Origin: Isoetes taiwanensis
Taxonomy: Eukaryota; Streptophyta; Lycopodiopsida; Isoetales; Isoetaceae
Direction: 5' to 3'
Assembly: GCA_021234155.1 (NCBI GenBank)
Contig: JAJEKV010000057.1
Location: forward strand, 8,584,108-8,648,107
DNA: 64,000 nucleotides
Shown: positions 44,909 to 55,906 of the stretch, piece after piece
How the letters are laid out: the number at the start of each line of letters is the position of its first letter
Position numbering within the stretch: the first letter of the stretch is position 1
Notes under the pieces: generated by a model
What the model was told of the DNA's origin: nothing
Database searches by the model: none
Seen by the model: the letters and a program-made list of their open reading frames with translations, nothing else
Program-made: the position numbers and the translations under genes

Positions 44909-45456
44909 ATTGCTAAATTTGGATTTTCACCTGAGACACTAGGATGATTTGTGTTTTTCTTTTAAGTAAGAAACAAGAATGGTAGGCAACCATCTAAACC
45001 TGACTCAAAAAGGATTTTTTTTTATCAACCTTACAACTAGCCGTACAAATTCATACATCTACTAAATCTATCCCTATGGCGTACTCTATAGAAAACCAGA
45101 AACTAACTTGTAATGGATTTGGGACCAAAAGAATCTAAGAACATAATATTTATAGCTAATTTATATGCCTAGTACAGATTGTAGTGTTGCGCCTAATGAA
45201 ACCTTCATTTTTGTTCAATATAATCCAAACAGTAATTTGGCGTATTTCGCAAAAAAAGAGAAAAGAAAAAGAAAAAGAGAGTAATTTGGCGTAATTTGGC
45301 AGGTTCACATATTACGAATCGCTCCTACTTCTTGGTCAATATAATGGAGATATGTATGCCTTATATTGTATTTTAGAACCAAGTAAGCAACATGTAAAAA
45401 ATCAACTAATGCTCCAACTTGATCGAACCTCATAAGGTTATGCCATGCTTCATGTT

Positions 45457-48400
45457 TTTTTTTTTTTTTGATGAACGTGGACCTTTATTACTCAAAAGAA
45501 CACAAAGAGTACATGGGGGACTCAAAACCCAGTGGAGAAGATATCCACTAGAGCAACACTACCCACCACATACATAACATAGAAAAGCACAATTGTTTGC
45601 TATGAGTAGGTGTGAATCTGAAGATATTGCTCCCAAATGACACTTTTGATGCCATCCTTTAAGGAAGAACACTTGTACGCCTTCACAATGCGACTACGGG
45701 CATCGCTTAGCACTTGCATATCTGAAAGGGCTGTCCCTTGCAGATGAGGAGATTTCGTCTCTTCCAGATGGACCAGATGATCCAAGCAGATGCTAAGTGG
45801 AAAGCCCTCTTTGCCAACTTGTCCCAAGAACTAGGATAGACTGACAATAGGACCTGCTGACTATTCAAGTCACAATGGAAAAGACTCAGAAGCCACTGCC
45901 AAGCAGGTCGAACATGGTTACACAAGAAAAAGCAGTGCTCAATTGTCTCATCCCTCTGCGTGCAAAGAGGGCAGATCACAGAGACTTCTGGACGAAATCG
46001 ATGAACAACAGTGTTTACCCGCACGCATCTATGAATGATCTGCCACCATAAAATGGATAGCTTAGGATGAAGCAATTTATCCCATACCCATCGTCAAACT
46101 GCTTTACGATGAGGCTCGGGGACAACTAAAGGCCACTTTGGTGATGGAGGCAACACCTCAGGATGAAGCAGGACCACATACATCGAGTGCACCAGGTGCT
46201 CCTCCTTAACACTGCCATGAACCACCCAGAGTTGGGGAGCCACGTCTTGTGAGTGTGGAGGAAGTGTAGCAGCTACTTTTTCCCAAATGCCCCGGTCCCA
46301 ACGAAGGAGAAGGAACTTCAATCTGAACTCATTCCACGTCAATAATCTTGTCTCATTATACCATGCAGATACCGTGAGCACACCTGCTGCTCGCCACCGA
46401 CGTTGCGTCAATGGATGGACAGAAGAGACCAGGGGACAATCTGCCTGACCGTCATCCAAAGGGATCCACCAACAACTGGTTGTAGGATCTGTGTGGGCCA
46501 TTGGATGGAACTGAAACAAAGTGCGCACAGTCCTTCAAGCAGCTAGCAACCCCTTGAGGAAAGGAGATGCATTAGGATATGGAGAAAGTGGATAGAATAA
46601 TGCCCATGGGAGGAGAGGCTTAATGGATGGAGAGCCAAAGGAAATGCACCTCTGTAAAGACTGGTGAATGAGACGCAGACCTCGAGAATTATCAGCATTA
46701 TTGAGAATCCGCCATATGAACTTAGAGATCAGCACCTTGCTCTGGAGAAGAAAGTGAATCATCCCCAGCCCCCCACAAAGTTTAGGCATAATGCACTTTG
46801 CCCAACTAACTTTAACATCAGCTCCTTCTTCAGTGCCATCCCAGATGAAGTTCCTGACAGTACGAACTATGAGCTGCATCTTTGTCTGCGGTGCCAGCAA
46901 GATGGATGCCATGTAGACATGTGTACCACTTTAACCCGACTTTGCCCGCTATTACACGACCAGCCATGGATAACTTAGCCGTGGACCACCAGAACAAATG
47001 CCTTTCCAACCCCTTAATAATGACATCCCACGCATCTCCAGATGAGAGGTGTATACCAACTGGAATGCCTAGAAGCTTAGTTGCCTTCCCATGAGGAAGA
47101 ACCTTCCATGGAAATGCAACCACGTAAGACGGCCTTCGAGAGTCTAGGCCCACAGGCGATACACTTTTGCCACCCCACAAAGATACCGAAGCCAAAGAAA
47201 AGCTGTCCAACAAAGAAATGGCATTCGCAAATTCTCGCTCATCGACCATTAAGAACAAGATAGTGTCATCGCATACCGATTCTGGATCTTTTGTGAACCA
47301 TTATTCATGGGAAGACCATGCGGGATGCCTTCCCGCGACCGCAAAGAGAGAATACGAGAAAGAATCTCCACCACAATTGTAAAAAGCAGTGGTGCCAAAG
47401 GACAGCCTTGGCGAATGCCACGTCCCACGTGAAAAAATGTTGATGGTTCTCCTTGAAAAAGAACTGAAGAACGAAAGCGAGAATAATGAAGTTTCATAAC
47501 ATCCAAGGCGAATCGGGCACCAAAACCAAAGCGTAAAGGCACCGCCCGGGGAAACTCCGGTCCAACACCGCCATATGCTTTTGCAAAATCCAGCTTCAAG
47601 TATACAATGGGGTAACCATGCATTCTAGCCCAATAGAGACCCTCATATGCTGCTGCCACATTATTCAAGATACACCGGCGAGGCAAGAAACCTGACTGCG
47701 TAGAAGAGATGGACTCGGTAAGCACGCCACAAAGCTTCTCGAAAGCAAAAGCTTTAGCAAAGATCTTGTATTAATCGAGGACAACAAAGTAATGGGGCCA
47801 ATCTGAAATGGAAGAGGGATCCTTGCATTTTGGAATAAGGAGATGCAACTAGAGTTAAGGATTTTTGTCCAGTGCCTCGCGTCTTTTAAAATCGCATTTG
47901 AAAGCATCATACACATCCGCACCAAGCCAATCCCAATACTCACGGAAAAACTCCACTTTGGAATACCATCAAGACGGGACACTTGCCCCTCTTGAGGGAA
48001 AAATGTGGCCTCAGCTAAATCATTCTCGGCTGATCTCGGCCTCTAAAGTGGCCCTTTGCTCATTGGTGACTATAGGATGAACCTTAGCAAGCAAGGCCGT
48101 TGAAAATCTGACCGAAAAGGGAAGACAGAAGCGATGAAGAAAGCTGAAAAGTGATTATGCAAAAAGCCTCTAAGCTCGGTGGATCTGAAACAACACGCCC
48201 ATCTTGAACCCGCAGAGACCGAAGAGATCGACTAACTTTCTTGTTTTGGCAGCTCAAGAAGAAAAACAGGCACCCGGTCTCTCCTCCTTGAACCATTGCA
48301 ACCCGGCTTTAATGCGAAAGCAAAGTGCACATGTTCAGATTCTATCTGCCGAATGCTACACAAAATTTGCTTCTCCACATGACCATCTGATGGGGCAACA

Positions 48401-48665
48401 GACCTGCATGCTCAAGTTGTCGATAAAGAGCGAGCAGAAGGCTCAGGTTAGCAGAAGCCCGTTCACGACCCCAACTTTTAGCAAAAGACTTCACAGCAGC
48501 GAGAGCATCAACAATACCTGCCATGCCCCTATGTCGAGAGAAAGAAGTGAACCACGCCTGTCTACAGCCTGCCACAAAATCATCATCCTTCAAGAAAAAT
48601 GTATTCAGCTTGAAATATGTCTTAGAGGCAGCATGCACCATCGTATGAGATCAAGAGAAATACTT
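45457..48665 (-). mobile_element. L1-type LINE, 5'-truncated, minus strand
   Basis: A poly-T run (45455-45469) marks the 3' tail on the minus strand. The body carries zf-RVT, RT and pre-RT linker remnants in the expected order. It is related to the LINE at 11852 but diverged. The tandem unit is interrupted within 'tgcttcatgttgacc', and a short duplication of 'ttcatg' flanks the element. The endonuclease and ORF1 are missing. Confidence 0.88.
45600..48640 (-). pseudogene. LINE ORF2 remnant with frameshift in the YADD box
   Basis: From 5' to 3' on the minus strand: pre-RT linker (48300-48084, RVQDGRVVSDPPSLEAF); RT fingers with GIPKWSF...WIGLVRMCMMLSNAI (47982-47665); palm with TQSGFLPRRCILNNVAAAY and YLKLDFAKAYGG (normally AYDSV); RGIRQGCPLAPLLFTIV; then NRYA followed by a frame slip exactly at the catalytic YADD (47258-47262). 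The thumb (46830-47258), then LLQSKVLISKFIWRILN (46535-46912), and a zf-RVT (45707-46075, CPLCTQRDETIEHCFFLC). Many slips and substitutions make it a dead copy. Confidence 0.87.
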
Positions 48666-49009
48666 TTCATGTTGACCAACCTTGAACGTATTTAGACATA
48701 TATTCATAGAGGAGTCATGCTTTGCTCGATCAAACCTTAGAGGGGTTATCCTTGCTTGATGAAACTTTAGTTGTAGCACAACTTTACAGTTATGTTGATC
48801 TGCAATAAGACCTTAATTCTATTTAGACATAAATCTATGGGATTATGCCTTGCTTGATCAAACCTCAATCATACTTAGAAATAAATTATAGAGTTTACAG
48901 CTTAATCAATCAAACCTTAGAGCATTATCATTGCTCGATGAAACTATAGTTGTGGTACAACTTCACAGTTATGTCCTTCAGCGAGTTCATGAAGTGTCAG
49001 CACGCTCTA
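48666..49009. repeat. Fragment of the tRNA-Arg tandem unit
   Basis: Resumes at 'ttcatgttgaccaacc' after the LINE and runs to 'gtcagcacgctc', just short of where the next tRNA would start. It is cut there by the copia remnant. Confidence 0.9.
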
Positions 49010-49252
49010 TAATGCAAGATTATCCTTCTTTTGCTCTTCTGGAGTAATAGGAGACCATGTAGGCAGGAGCACATCTCCTAGATCACTCACCTGAAGATTG
49101 ATGTCTAAATTTTCTCTCCAAGAGTAATAATTTTCATCATCAAGCAAACTTGCTACTACAAACTTCCAAGAATGCACGGTAGCCATGAACAAATCGAATT
49201 TGAGATTGAGATGAGTAAATATAATCCCAGCCAGACAGAGAACCAGGCCCAA
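49010..49252 (-). pseudogene. Copia gag N-terminal fragment
   Basis: 81 codons with SWKFVVASLLDDENYYSWRE followed by NLDINLQVSDLGDVLLPTWS. The 'ENYxxW...L...dLwdvl' pattern is the conserved N-terminal block of copia Gag (UBN2-type). The frame runs into the tandem unit at 49009 and is truncated. Confidence 0.75.
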
Positions 49253-49539
49253 TGTATGACAAGTGTGTCAAGAAAGCTAAAGATCAATGGATCTTAAAGC
49301 TTTTTCTATGAATACGGCTAAATTACTGAGACAAACACCAAGAACGGCAAAATTCTGCCGGAATTTGGATATCTTCTAGAAAAAAGCCACGGTGACAGAA
49401 TTTTGCCTAAAAATAGCAAAAAATTCTTCACGACTGGTCTAAAATTGGACGAAAATTGATTTGCTAAAAAGGCAACATCAATCCGACTCCAACAAAAGAA
49501 CGCCTAGATGCTATCGATGCTATCTTCCGACCATGCCCC

Positions 49540-49551
49540 GCTCTGATACCA
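49540..49551 (-). other. Primer-binding site for initiator tRNA-Met
   Basis: Reads TGGTATCAGAGC on the minus strand directly after the LTR end; this is the standard plant copia primer site. Confidence 0.9.
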
Positions 49552-49806
49552 TGAATGCTTTTGAATGTAATACATGGTTAAAGAAAGCAAGCAGTAATGA
49601 CTGCTTGATTGTGGCTTATATAAGAGTGCCACGTCAGCAACAGGCGTGCATTGACAGGTCAGCAGTGTGACGTCATCACTGACAAGTCAGCATGGGTCTA
49701 ACGCCTTGATTGAAAGAACTTAGAATTTGTATGTAGCTCCTTATATTGAAGTTTATTTCCTGCATTTTTTGTAAATAAATGATAGAAGAAACCCTCTAAG
49801 CCAACA
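49552..49806 (-). repeat. Copia LTR (255 bp)
   Basis: On the minus strand it begins TGTTGGCTTAGAGGG and ends AAGCATTCA. The TGTTGG...CA ends are typical of copia LTRs. The tandem 'acgtcagca' and 'gacgtcatc' motifs near 49632-49676 may be CRE-like promoter elements, and 'ttatataag' near 49617 is a TATA candidate. Confidence 0.75.
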
Positions 49807-49869
49807 TGAAAAAAACCCTCCAATAAAAACTCCTCAATTTGGCACTTCTAAACTTTTTTATATGCACCA

Positions 49870-50786
49870 CCTCCTATGTATCTCTTTTTCACCAAATTAT
49901 CGTTGTCGACCTAGGCAAGCCAGGTGGTCTTAGCATCAGCCACCTTACACTGCTCCCACTCCATCTGGCTCTCTGGATCCCTTGAATGTTGTGGCCTTAT
50001 GGCAGAGGCCAGTGCTTTCTTAATAACGTGGAGGGTAGGGCTATCTTTCTTGGCCTTTCTCAAATTTTATAGCTCACTCCAAACCCTTGCACCCTCCTTC
50101 AACTGCTCCTTCACCATACAATTTCTTAAATTTGCCACTTTTTGTTTAATCTGTCTTCAAACTTGTTAAGTGCACCTGCTCGGACTGCGACATGAATAGT
50201 CTCTTGGCGTTATTGACAACACTCCCTAGGAATTCCTGTTCATAGATCCTCCCTATCTAAGTTAACCTCCATGTCAGCTCTTGACGTACGCAAGACTCGA
50301 GGATAAAGCCAGTTTATCAAGTCTACCTTAATGAACTCTAATCTCTCATTAGGCCTTCCTCTCTTCTTAAGTCTCTGGCTAGACTTTTCAGGTGCTATAT
50401 AGCTAGGGAGGGACTCCATCCAATGTGATGATAGCATAGGCCTCATCTGTGTAGGCAAACATCATATTATCAAGCTCATTGGGCCCATAACCTGTAGAGT
50501 CCAGCAGATACATAATCCAGGAGTCCCGAGCATCCTCATGAACCTTCATTTTTGCCTGGAAATAAGGCCTGATCTTTTGATTAAACCTCCAAATGTCTTC
50601 GCCAGCCAGCAGATGATCGAAAGTGATGCAACTAATGACTTCTGTCTTGACCCAAAATAGAGCCTCAATGGCTTTCTGGTTGGAAAATCGGGTTGTGGTA
50701 GGATCCACCTCACGTATATGTCCTCCCGCATGGTGCCTCTTCAGCAGAAATTCTGTCAAGCAAAGCATCCAATTGTTGATTTGCAT
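49870..50786 (-). pseudogene. Decayed coding region, unrecognised
   Basis: On the minus strand a 127-codon frame (50403-50786: WVKTEVISCITFDHLLAGED, WRFNQKIRPYFQAKMKVHED) is followed, after a frame change near 50440, by APEKSSQRLKKRGRPNERLE and VDLINWLYPRVLRTSRAD (to 50240). After a gap it continues with stops: EQLKEGARVWSEL, SPTLHVIKKALASAIRPQHS, DPESQMEWEQCKVADAKTTW (about 50130-49910). The composition is convincing for protein, but I cannot name a family. Confidence 0.45.
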
Positions 50787-51040
50787 GTCTTCATGTTTCC
50801 TTGCTATTAGATGACATTATATGAAGTCTTAAAACCATATTTAGCTCGAAAAAACTGTTTGAGATTGTGAATTGTTTCTCCTTTACTATAACAAGTTTTG
50901 ACGTAAGACTTGTGGCCATAAAATGGCCCAATTGTAAAAACATATATTTCTAACTTAAGGTTTCTATGGTTTTGTATAGGTATTGTATAGAAAAACTGTA
51001 GAAGTCTGAGCTGGAGGGCGAGTTTTGACCCTAGATGACT
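50787..51040. other. Spacer without recognisable feature
   Basis: AT-rich sequence with no supported frame, bounded on the right by a Helitron-type hairpin. Confidence 0.5.
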
Positions 51041-51873
51041 CTAGAGTTTTGAGTGCGGGATGCCCAGCGTTGCTGGGCATAAGTTGGAATCCTGTAAATT
51101 TTGTGGACGTAATAAGAAAAAGATGCAGTAATGATCCAACTTTTATAACTTTTTATTTTAACAAAAAGTTTCCAATTAACAAAGTTTTAAAGAAACCTAG
51201 CTCCTTCATTAGGTAGTGTTGCATCTATATCTCTGAGAGCTTTAAGTAGAACAACATGTTGCTTGTTCATAGCAATTCTGAGTGAGTGTGAAGTCATATG
51301 GGTCTCCACGTTACATTATATTTACAAATCATTTGTGTGTAGTTAATTATATACATTGTTTGGTCCGTGTATAGATTGTCAAGGTAAAACTGCGATAGCT
51401 TTATCCATATTTCAAACATGGATTATTTAGCAAATGTAGACCTCGCTTTCTTTTGAAACAACATGATCTAGCATTTTTGGATGGACAGACCTGCAAAGCA
51501 ACCAACATCAAGGATGTGCATCATAAAAACACATGCATCATATTCTGTTTGTGTTACAGATGTAGCAATTGATCTCATGTAGACAGCTTGATGAACTCTT
51601 AAAATGTAAATTTTACGCATTAAGGAAGAAGTGAGCAATAATATGTTATTTAGTCATGCCTTTGATTTGATAGAGACATGGACCGTAATGCATAAGGGCA
51701 AGGTTTATGGTTATGGTTTAAAAAATAATCTTTAGCTAAGGAAAAATGGCAAGATTATTCAATGGTAAAGATTGGAAAATTAGAATCTACATTTTGGATC
51801 AGGAAGACAAAATCAGTTCCATGGAAGAGGGTTGTCATGTTTGCGCTGCCACTAATATCAATTGAGAAAGGAG

Positions 51874-52024
51874 GAGGCCATTTTTGGATTAAAGAGGAAG
51901 GTGGACATCGGAAAGAGCGAGGCCGCTGGCCATTTTTGGATTAAAGAGGAAGGTGCACATCAGAAAGAGCGAGGCCATTTTTGGATTAAAGAGGAAGGTG
52001 CACATCAGAAAGAGCGAGGCCGCT
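51874..52024. repeat. Short tandem repeat, about 3 x 50 bp
   Basis: 'ggccatttttggattaaagaggaaggtg' followed by 'cacatcagaaagagcga' occurs three times in a row with few differences. It has no coding meaning that I can see. Confidence 0.85.
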
Positions 52025-53625
52025 CATTTCCCTGTTGAATAGCACTTGTTGTTGGCTATTGCAAAAGATCAAGGATCATGGGCATTTGTAGATCATGGGC
52101 ATTTGTGGATGGGTTAGTCTATCTTCGTTTATTCATGATCCATTTTGATGAACCCTATCTTAATCATTGATGCTAGATTTGATCTCAAATTCATTAAGAT
52201 GCTACATTGATATAATTGTATTAACATGGTCTAATAAGAATCCTAGATATTTTGGGTTCAAATCCCTTGTTAAAGATTGTTACATCCAATTTTGATCTTG
52301 ATATACCACCACTATTACATCTTTGATGGATGGACAGACGTGCAAAGCAACACTGAAGATGTGCAACGTAAAAACACATGTATATTATTCTGTCTACATT
52401 ACTGATGTAGAAATTGAACTCCTCTGATAGGTAGGAGTTGATACAACACGGTGTTTTACAGATTCCTTTAGACTGCTAGAGTGTATTCTTCTGCAACTAA
52501 ATGCATGCAAAAGAAATACCAATCCAGCTATTTGCATTAAAAACCATAATGTTACAATGCAGTATACAAACATGAAACGTTCTTTGCAAATTTGAACATG
52601 CCCAGGGCAACACTGTTGTAAATCCTAGTTAATATTTAAGAAGCAACAAACTGGAAGAGGGGGCAAACTTGCAAAAAGAACATGGCAGACTATGTTGAAT
52701 ACTGGCAGAGAACATACTCTAGGGAGAAACTGAGCAGTGCAACAACCGTCCTGCATTTCTAAGCGAAGCCAGATGCTGCGTGCAGGAACTCCACCAATAT
52801 AGCTGATGCTTGATTACCAGACATCTGGCTGTAGTTGTTATGCCTTACATTTTCAAATTAATTGCAATATTAAGCTGATTGAGTGAGTGATATTACTTTG
52901 TACGGTGAGCCATGGCGTTTTTTGAAAGGTAGACGCTAAATTGTAAAATGAATTATCTCAAGTGGTGTCCCTTTGCAGCAAGATCCACTTATAATCCTGA
53001 AAGGTGTATAGATCCACAGAATTAAGTTGCATAAGTTTACAAATCCATGAGAAGGGCAGTACCTGTACGTAGAGGAACAGAGTGGAACATCGTAATAACA
53101 ATAATATAAAGCTCCTTCGAATGAAATATAAAGCTTGAGGTGGTTCGGCAAGAAAAGTGGAATGGGGATTCTGATTTGCTAGAATCTGGGTATCTCTTAA
53201 AGCCCTAAATCTCGATCAATGTGCTCTTTCTAGCATGTTAGTTACAGATCCAAGTCAAAAAAAGCAAGAAATTAGTGGATTTTAACTCTAGGAAGTGAGC
53301 TGGGCATGGCTCCAGTTGAAGAAGAGCTATTGGAGCTCTGTTCCTGATGAATCGACATATCAGACATGTAATCTTAAGGTGAAAAAAATTCAGTGCATTT
53401 AAAAGTTTAAATGCATGAACATCTCAGAAGCAATGTAGTCATGTTATGCTAGCCAGCCAATGCAGTTAATGCATGGCATCATCCTGCTGAACTCATGTTT
53501 ACGTTCAACTTAGCCAATTTAAAATATTAGAAATGTATCTATCTTATTCTAAATGCATGTCTTTTCTGCATTTTAATAACTGAAGTATTATCCTTTTATA
53601 CAGAAACAGAGGATTAATTGCATAC

Positions 53626-53850
53626 CTGAACGCAATCACAACTTTCGGCTTCCTTTCGCACAACATCAAGCACAGAATCAATTAGTTCTGCTCCCTCAGT
53701 GTAATGACCCTTAGCCCAGTTATTTCCAGCACCAGTCTGGCCAAAAACAAAGTTATCAGGTCTAAAGATCTGGCCATAAGGGCCAGATCCAACGCTATCC
53801 ATGGTCCCAGGCTCCAGGTCCATGAGAACTTTGATGGCAAATCAGTGCCA
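53626..53850 (-). pseudogene. Captured beta-tubulin exon fragment
   Basis: The minus strand reads [16 protein letters not shown], then [40 protein letters not shown] and [12 protein letters not shown] before a GTATGC donor at 53625. This is the beta-tubulin GTP-binding N-domain around residues 70-130. The donor sits where plant beta-tubulin genes have their first intron. Substitutions (G for R in SVRSG) and the loss of homology upstream of 53850 (which runs into unrelated TDLPS sequence) show a captured partial exon. Confidence 0.92.
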
Positions 53851-55906
53851 TAAGCCGTTTTCGCAAGCATGGTCTTAATTTTTATAAAGTTAGAGCATAA
53901 AAAATAGACGATTTCATGACATCTTACTAAATTTGTAAAGCTAACTATTACTCCAGCTCTTACCGAAGATAATAGGGCGACTGCCTTCTTTTGTTTCGGC
54001 ATGAAATGAAAGCTTGTTGTAGGTGCTACGAATCTGACAGGTGCAGAACTACCGAGTTTGACTATGGAGCAAGCAACTCAAGTCTGGAGGAGACAACATA
54101 CAGACGGAGCAGCACTTCCTTAACCATCAGCCATCTATTAACCATCAGCCATCTGTTACTGTATTGGGCTTAGGGTTAGAGTATCTGATTGCCAAGAAGA
54201 TAGATAAGGCCATAGCCAATAGCTTGGCCGACCACCACCATCACAAAAGTCGTAATGGAAGAGAGGGAATTTGGACTGACGTTTTAGGGTTTTGTTTATG
54301 GTGAAATATCGGTCGTCAATTAGAAGGCACAATTGGATGGTAAAATCTCAGCCGTTGGATCTAGGGCTGGATCCAAATCCAGGAATTACAGAATAACATC
54401 CTATATTATAAAATTATATTGAATGTCTGTTGTGTATGTCGCCCTAAATCTGGTGGTCTAGAATATTTTGCCCTAAAATTTTAACGGCCACGATAGTTCA
54501 ATGGCAAGATTATGAAGCTCAAGACCAAGAAAAAAAAAAAACCCTGCTCTGGCGATGGCGATCTCCTCTTCAGCTCAGTGATAGCAATTTTGCAAGACAA
54601 AACGACTTCAAGGCCGCTATGGCTATGTCATGCTATAGTAAAGGCGGCTAGAATTACGTGAACTCAAGGTTTAGTTTGTAAAAAAAGAAATAGGTTTTCC
54701 TCTAGCATCGGCCTATCCGTTATTGCTTTTGGGGAGCCATTACTTGGCAAAGAGCCCTAACCGGAGGGCTTACGCAGAGGATGCTTGAATAAAGCAATGT
54801 TTTTCTTTCATAAAATGTTAACCTCAGCCATGTCTGGTTATGGCTTTTGCATACTGACGGGTTTCTAGAAATTGCAGATGTCGCTCCAGTGATAGTATGG
54901 GCTTTTAAGCTTGAGAGATCTGGATTTCAAACAATGAAATAGGAGAGTTTCGATGGATGAAAATGGGCCTCTTAGGAAGTTTATTATGCTTGCATAGTTG
55001 GGCTTGCAATAGCTTAGAGGTGGACGGAAAGAACAACACAGGAATGTTTAGAGGATGCTATAGCAGGAAATCCTAGATCAGTTGGGCATCTGAGAAGACA
55101 TTCCATTCTTCCTCCAAATCAGAGAGACTGCTACATACCCTTATAGAACCATTTGGTTGGAGCAAAGGACAAGCATCTTCCAGTAAGGATTTTCTTTTCA
55201 GTTTTGTATCTATTTATTGCACGCTAATTAAATGTGTTTTACACTATTTTTAAAACTAAGATCTTTTAGCATAGTTGAATTTGCATATTGGAGCAAGATG
55301 AGATGTATTTTGTTCTGGGTTCTGCAGTTCACATTTCCTTTCTAACAGTATATTGTGTCTTTGCATTTTGAAGGTGTGTGTAAAGTTTTCAGATCCACTG
55401 ATTCACTTTTATGCTTTGTTCAATAACAAGTTCAAGCCCTGTAATCATGTGTTATTCAAATCACACAGTTGATGCAAAGCTTAGGTCTGCAACACGAGCA
55501 TTTTTTGAGGATGGATTCTTATAGACTCAGAACTCAAAACAATCTCGCTTATAAAAGTTCTCTAATTGTAAGGGCTCTGCATAGTGTGTGTAGAAAGATT
55601 ACTGGCATGACATTATATGTCCACATTATCTTCTTTCGCATGCGACTCTTTGCCAGTAACTCCGCCAAAAAGCACTTACTCGATGTTGTCTTACATTATA
55701 TCATAGGCTTGCTCTTCCCTTTGAGCTTCTTTTTTTATCTTTTTTTGCGGTCCCTTCATTTACACATGATGATGTGCACAAGATTTCAAACCTTGACTAC
55801 CAAGTTATGAATGGAAATCCTTCCAATTTTTCAATGCCAAATTATGAATGGAAGTATCCGTGATTTTATGATGCAGTTGATGCGGATTAACACCTTCATG
55901 CTTCCA

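Larger units (their letters stand above)
42413..45456. repeat. tRNA-Arg tandem array, three units
   Basis: The array resumes at T42413 exactly where it stopped at 26957. tRNA copies at 43070, 44033 and 44836 are 963 and 803 bp apart. The unit's A-rich microsatellite is expanded to (gaaaaa)n at 42510-42560. The array is broken at 45456 by the minus-strand LINE. Confidence 0.94.
49010..49806 (-). mobile_element. Copia-type LTR retrotransposon remnant
   Basis: Minus-strand order: LTR (49806 to 49552), primer-binding site (49551 to 49540), leader, and the start of gag (49252 to about 49010). Everything downstream of the gag N-terminus is missing, and the element ends abruptly at tandem-unit sequence. 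Confidence 0.8.
51041..54398 (-). mobile_element. Outer minus-strand Helitron (main part)
   Basis: The left end carries the hairpin GCCCAGCGTTGCTGGGC (51062-51078); the CTAG at 51041-51044 is farther from the hairpin than usual, so the exact 3' end is uncertain. The right end shows the 5' subterminal text ('gggctgg..ccaaatcc...gaataaca') and then the nested plus-strand Helitron. The last 13 bp of the 5' tip reappear at 59094-59106. It carries a beta-tubulin exon and a triplicated repeat; otherwise there is no gene. Confidence 0.65.
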
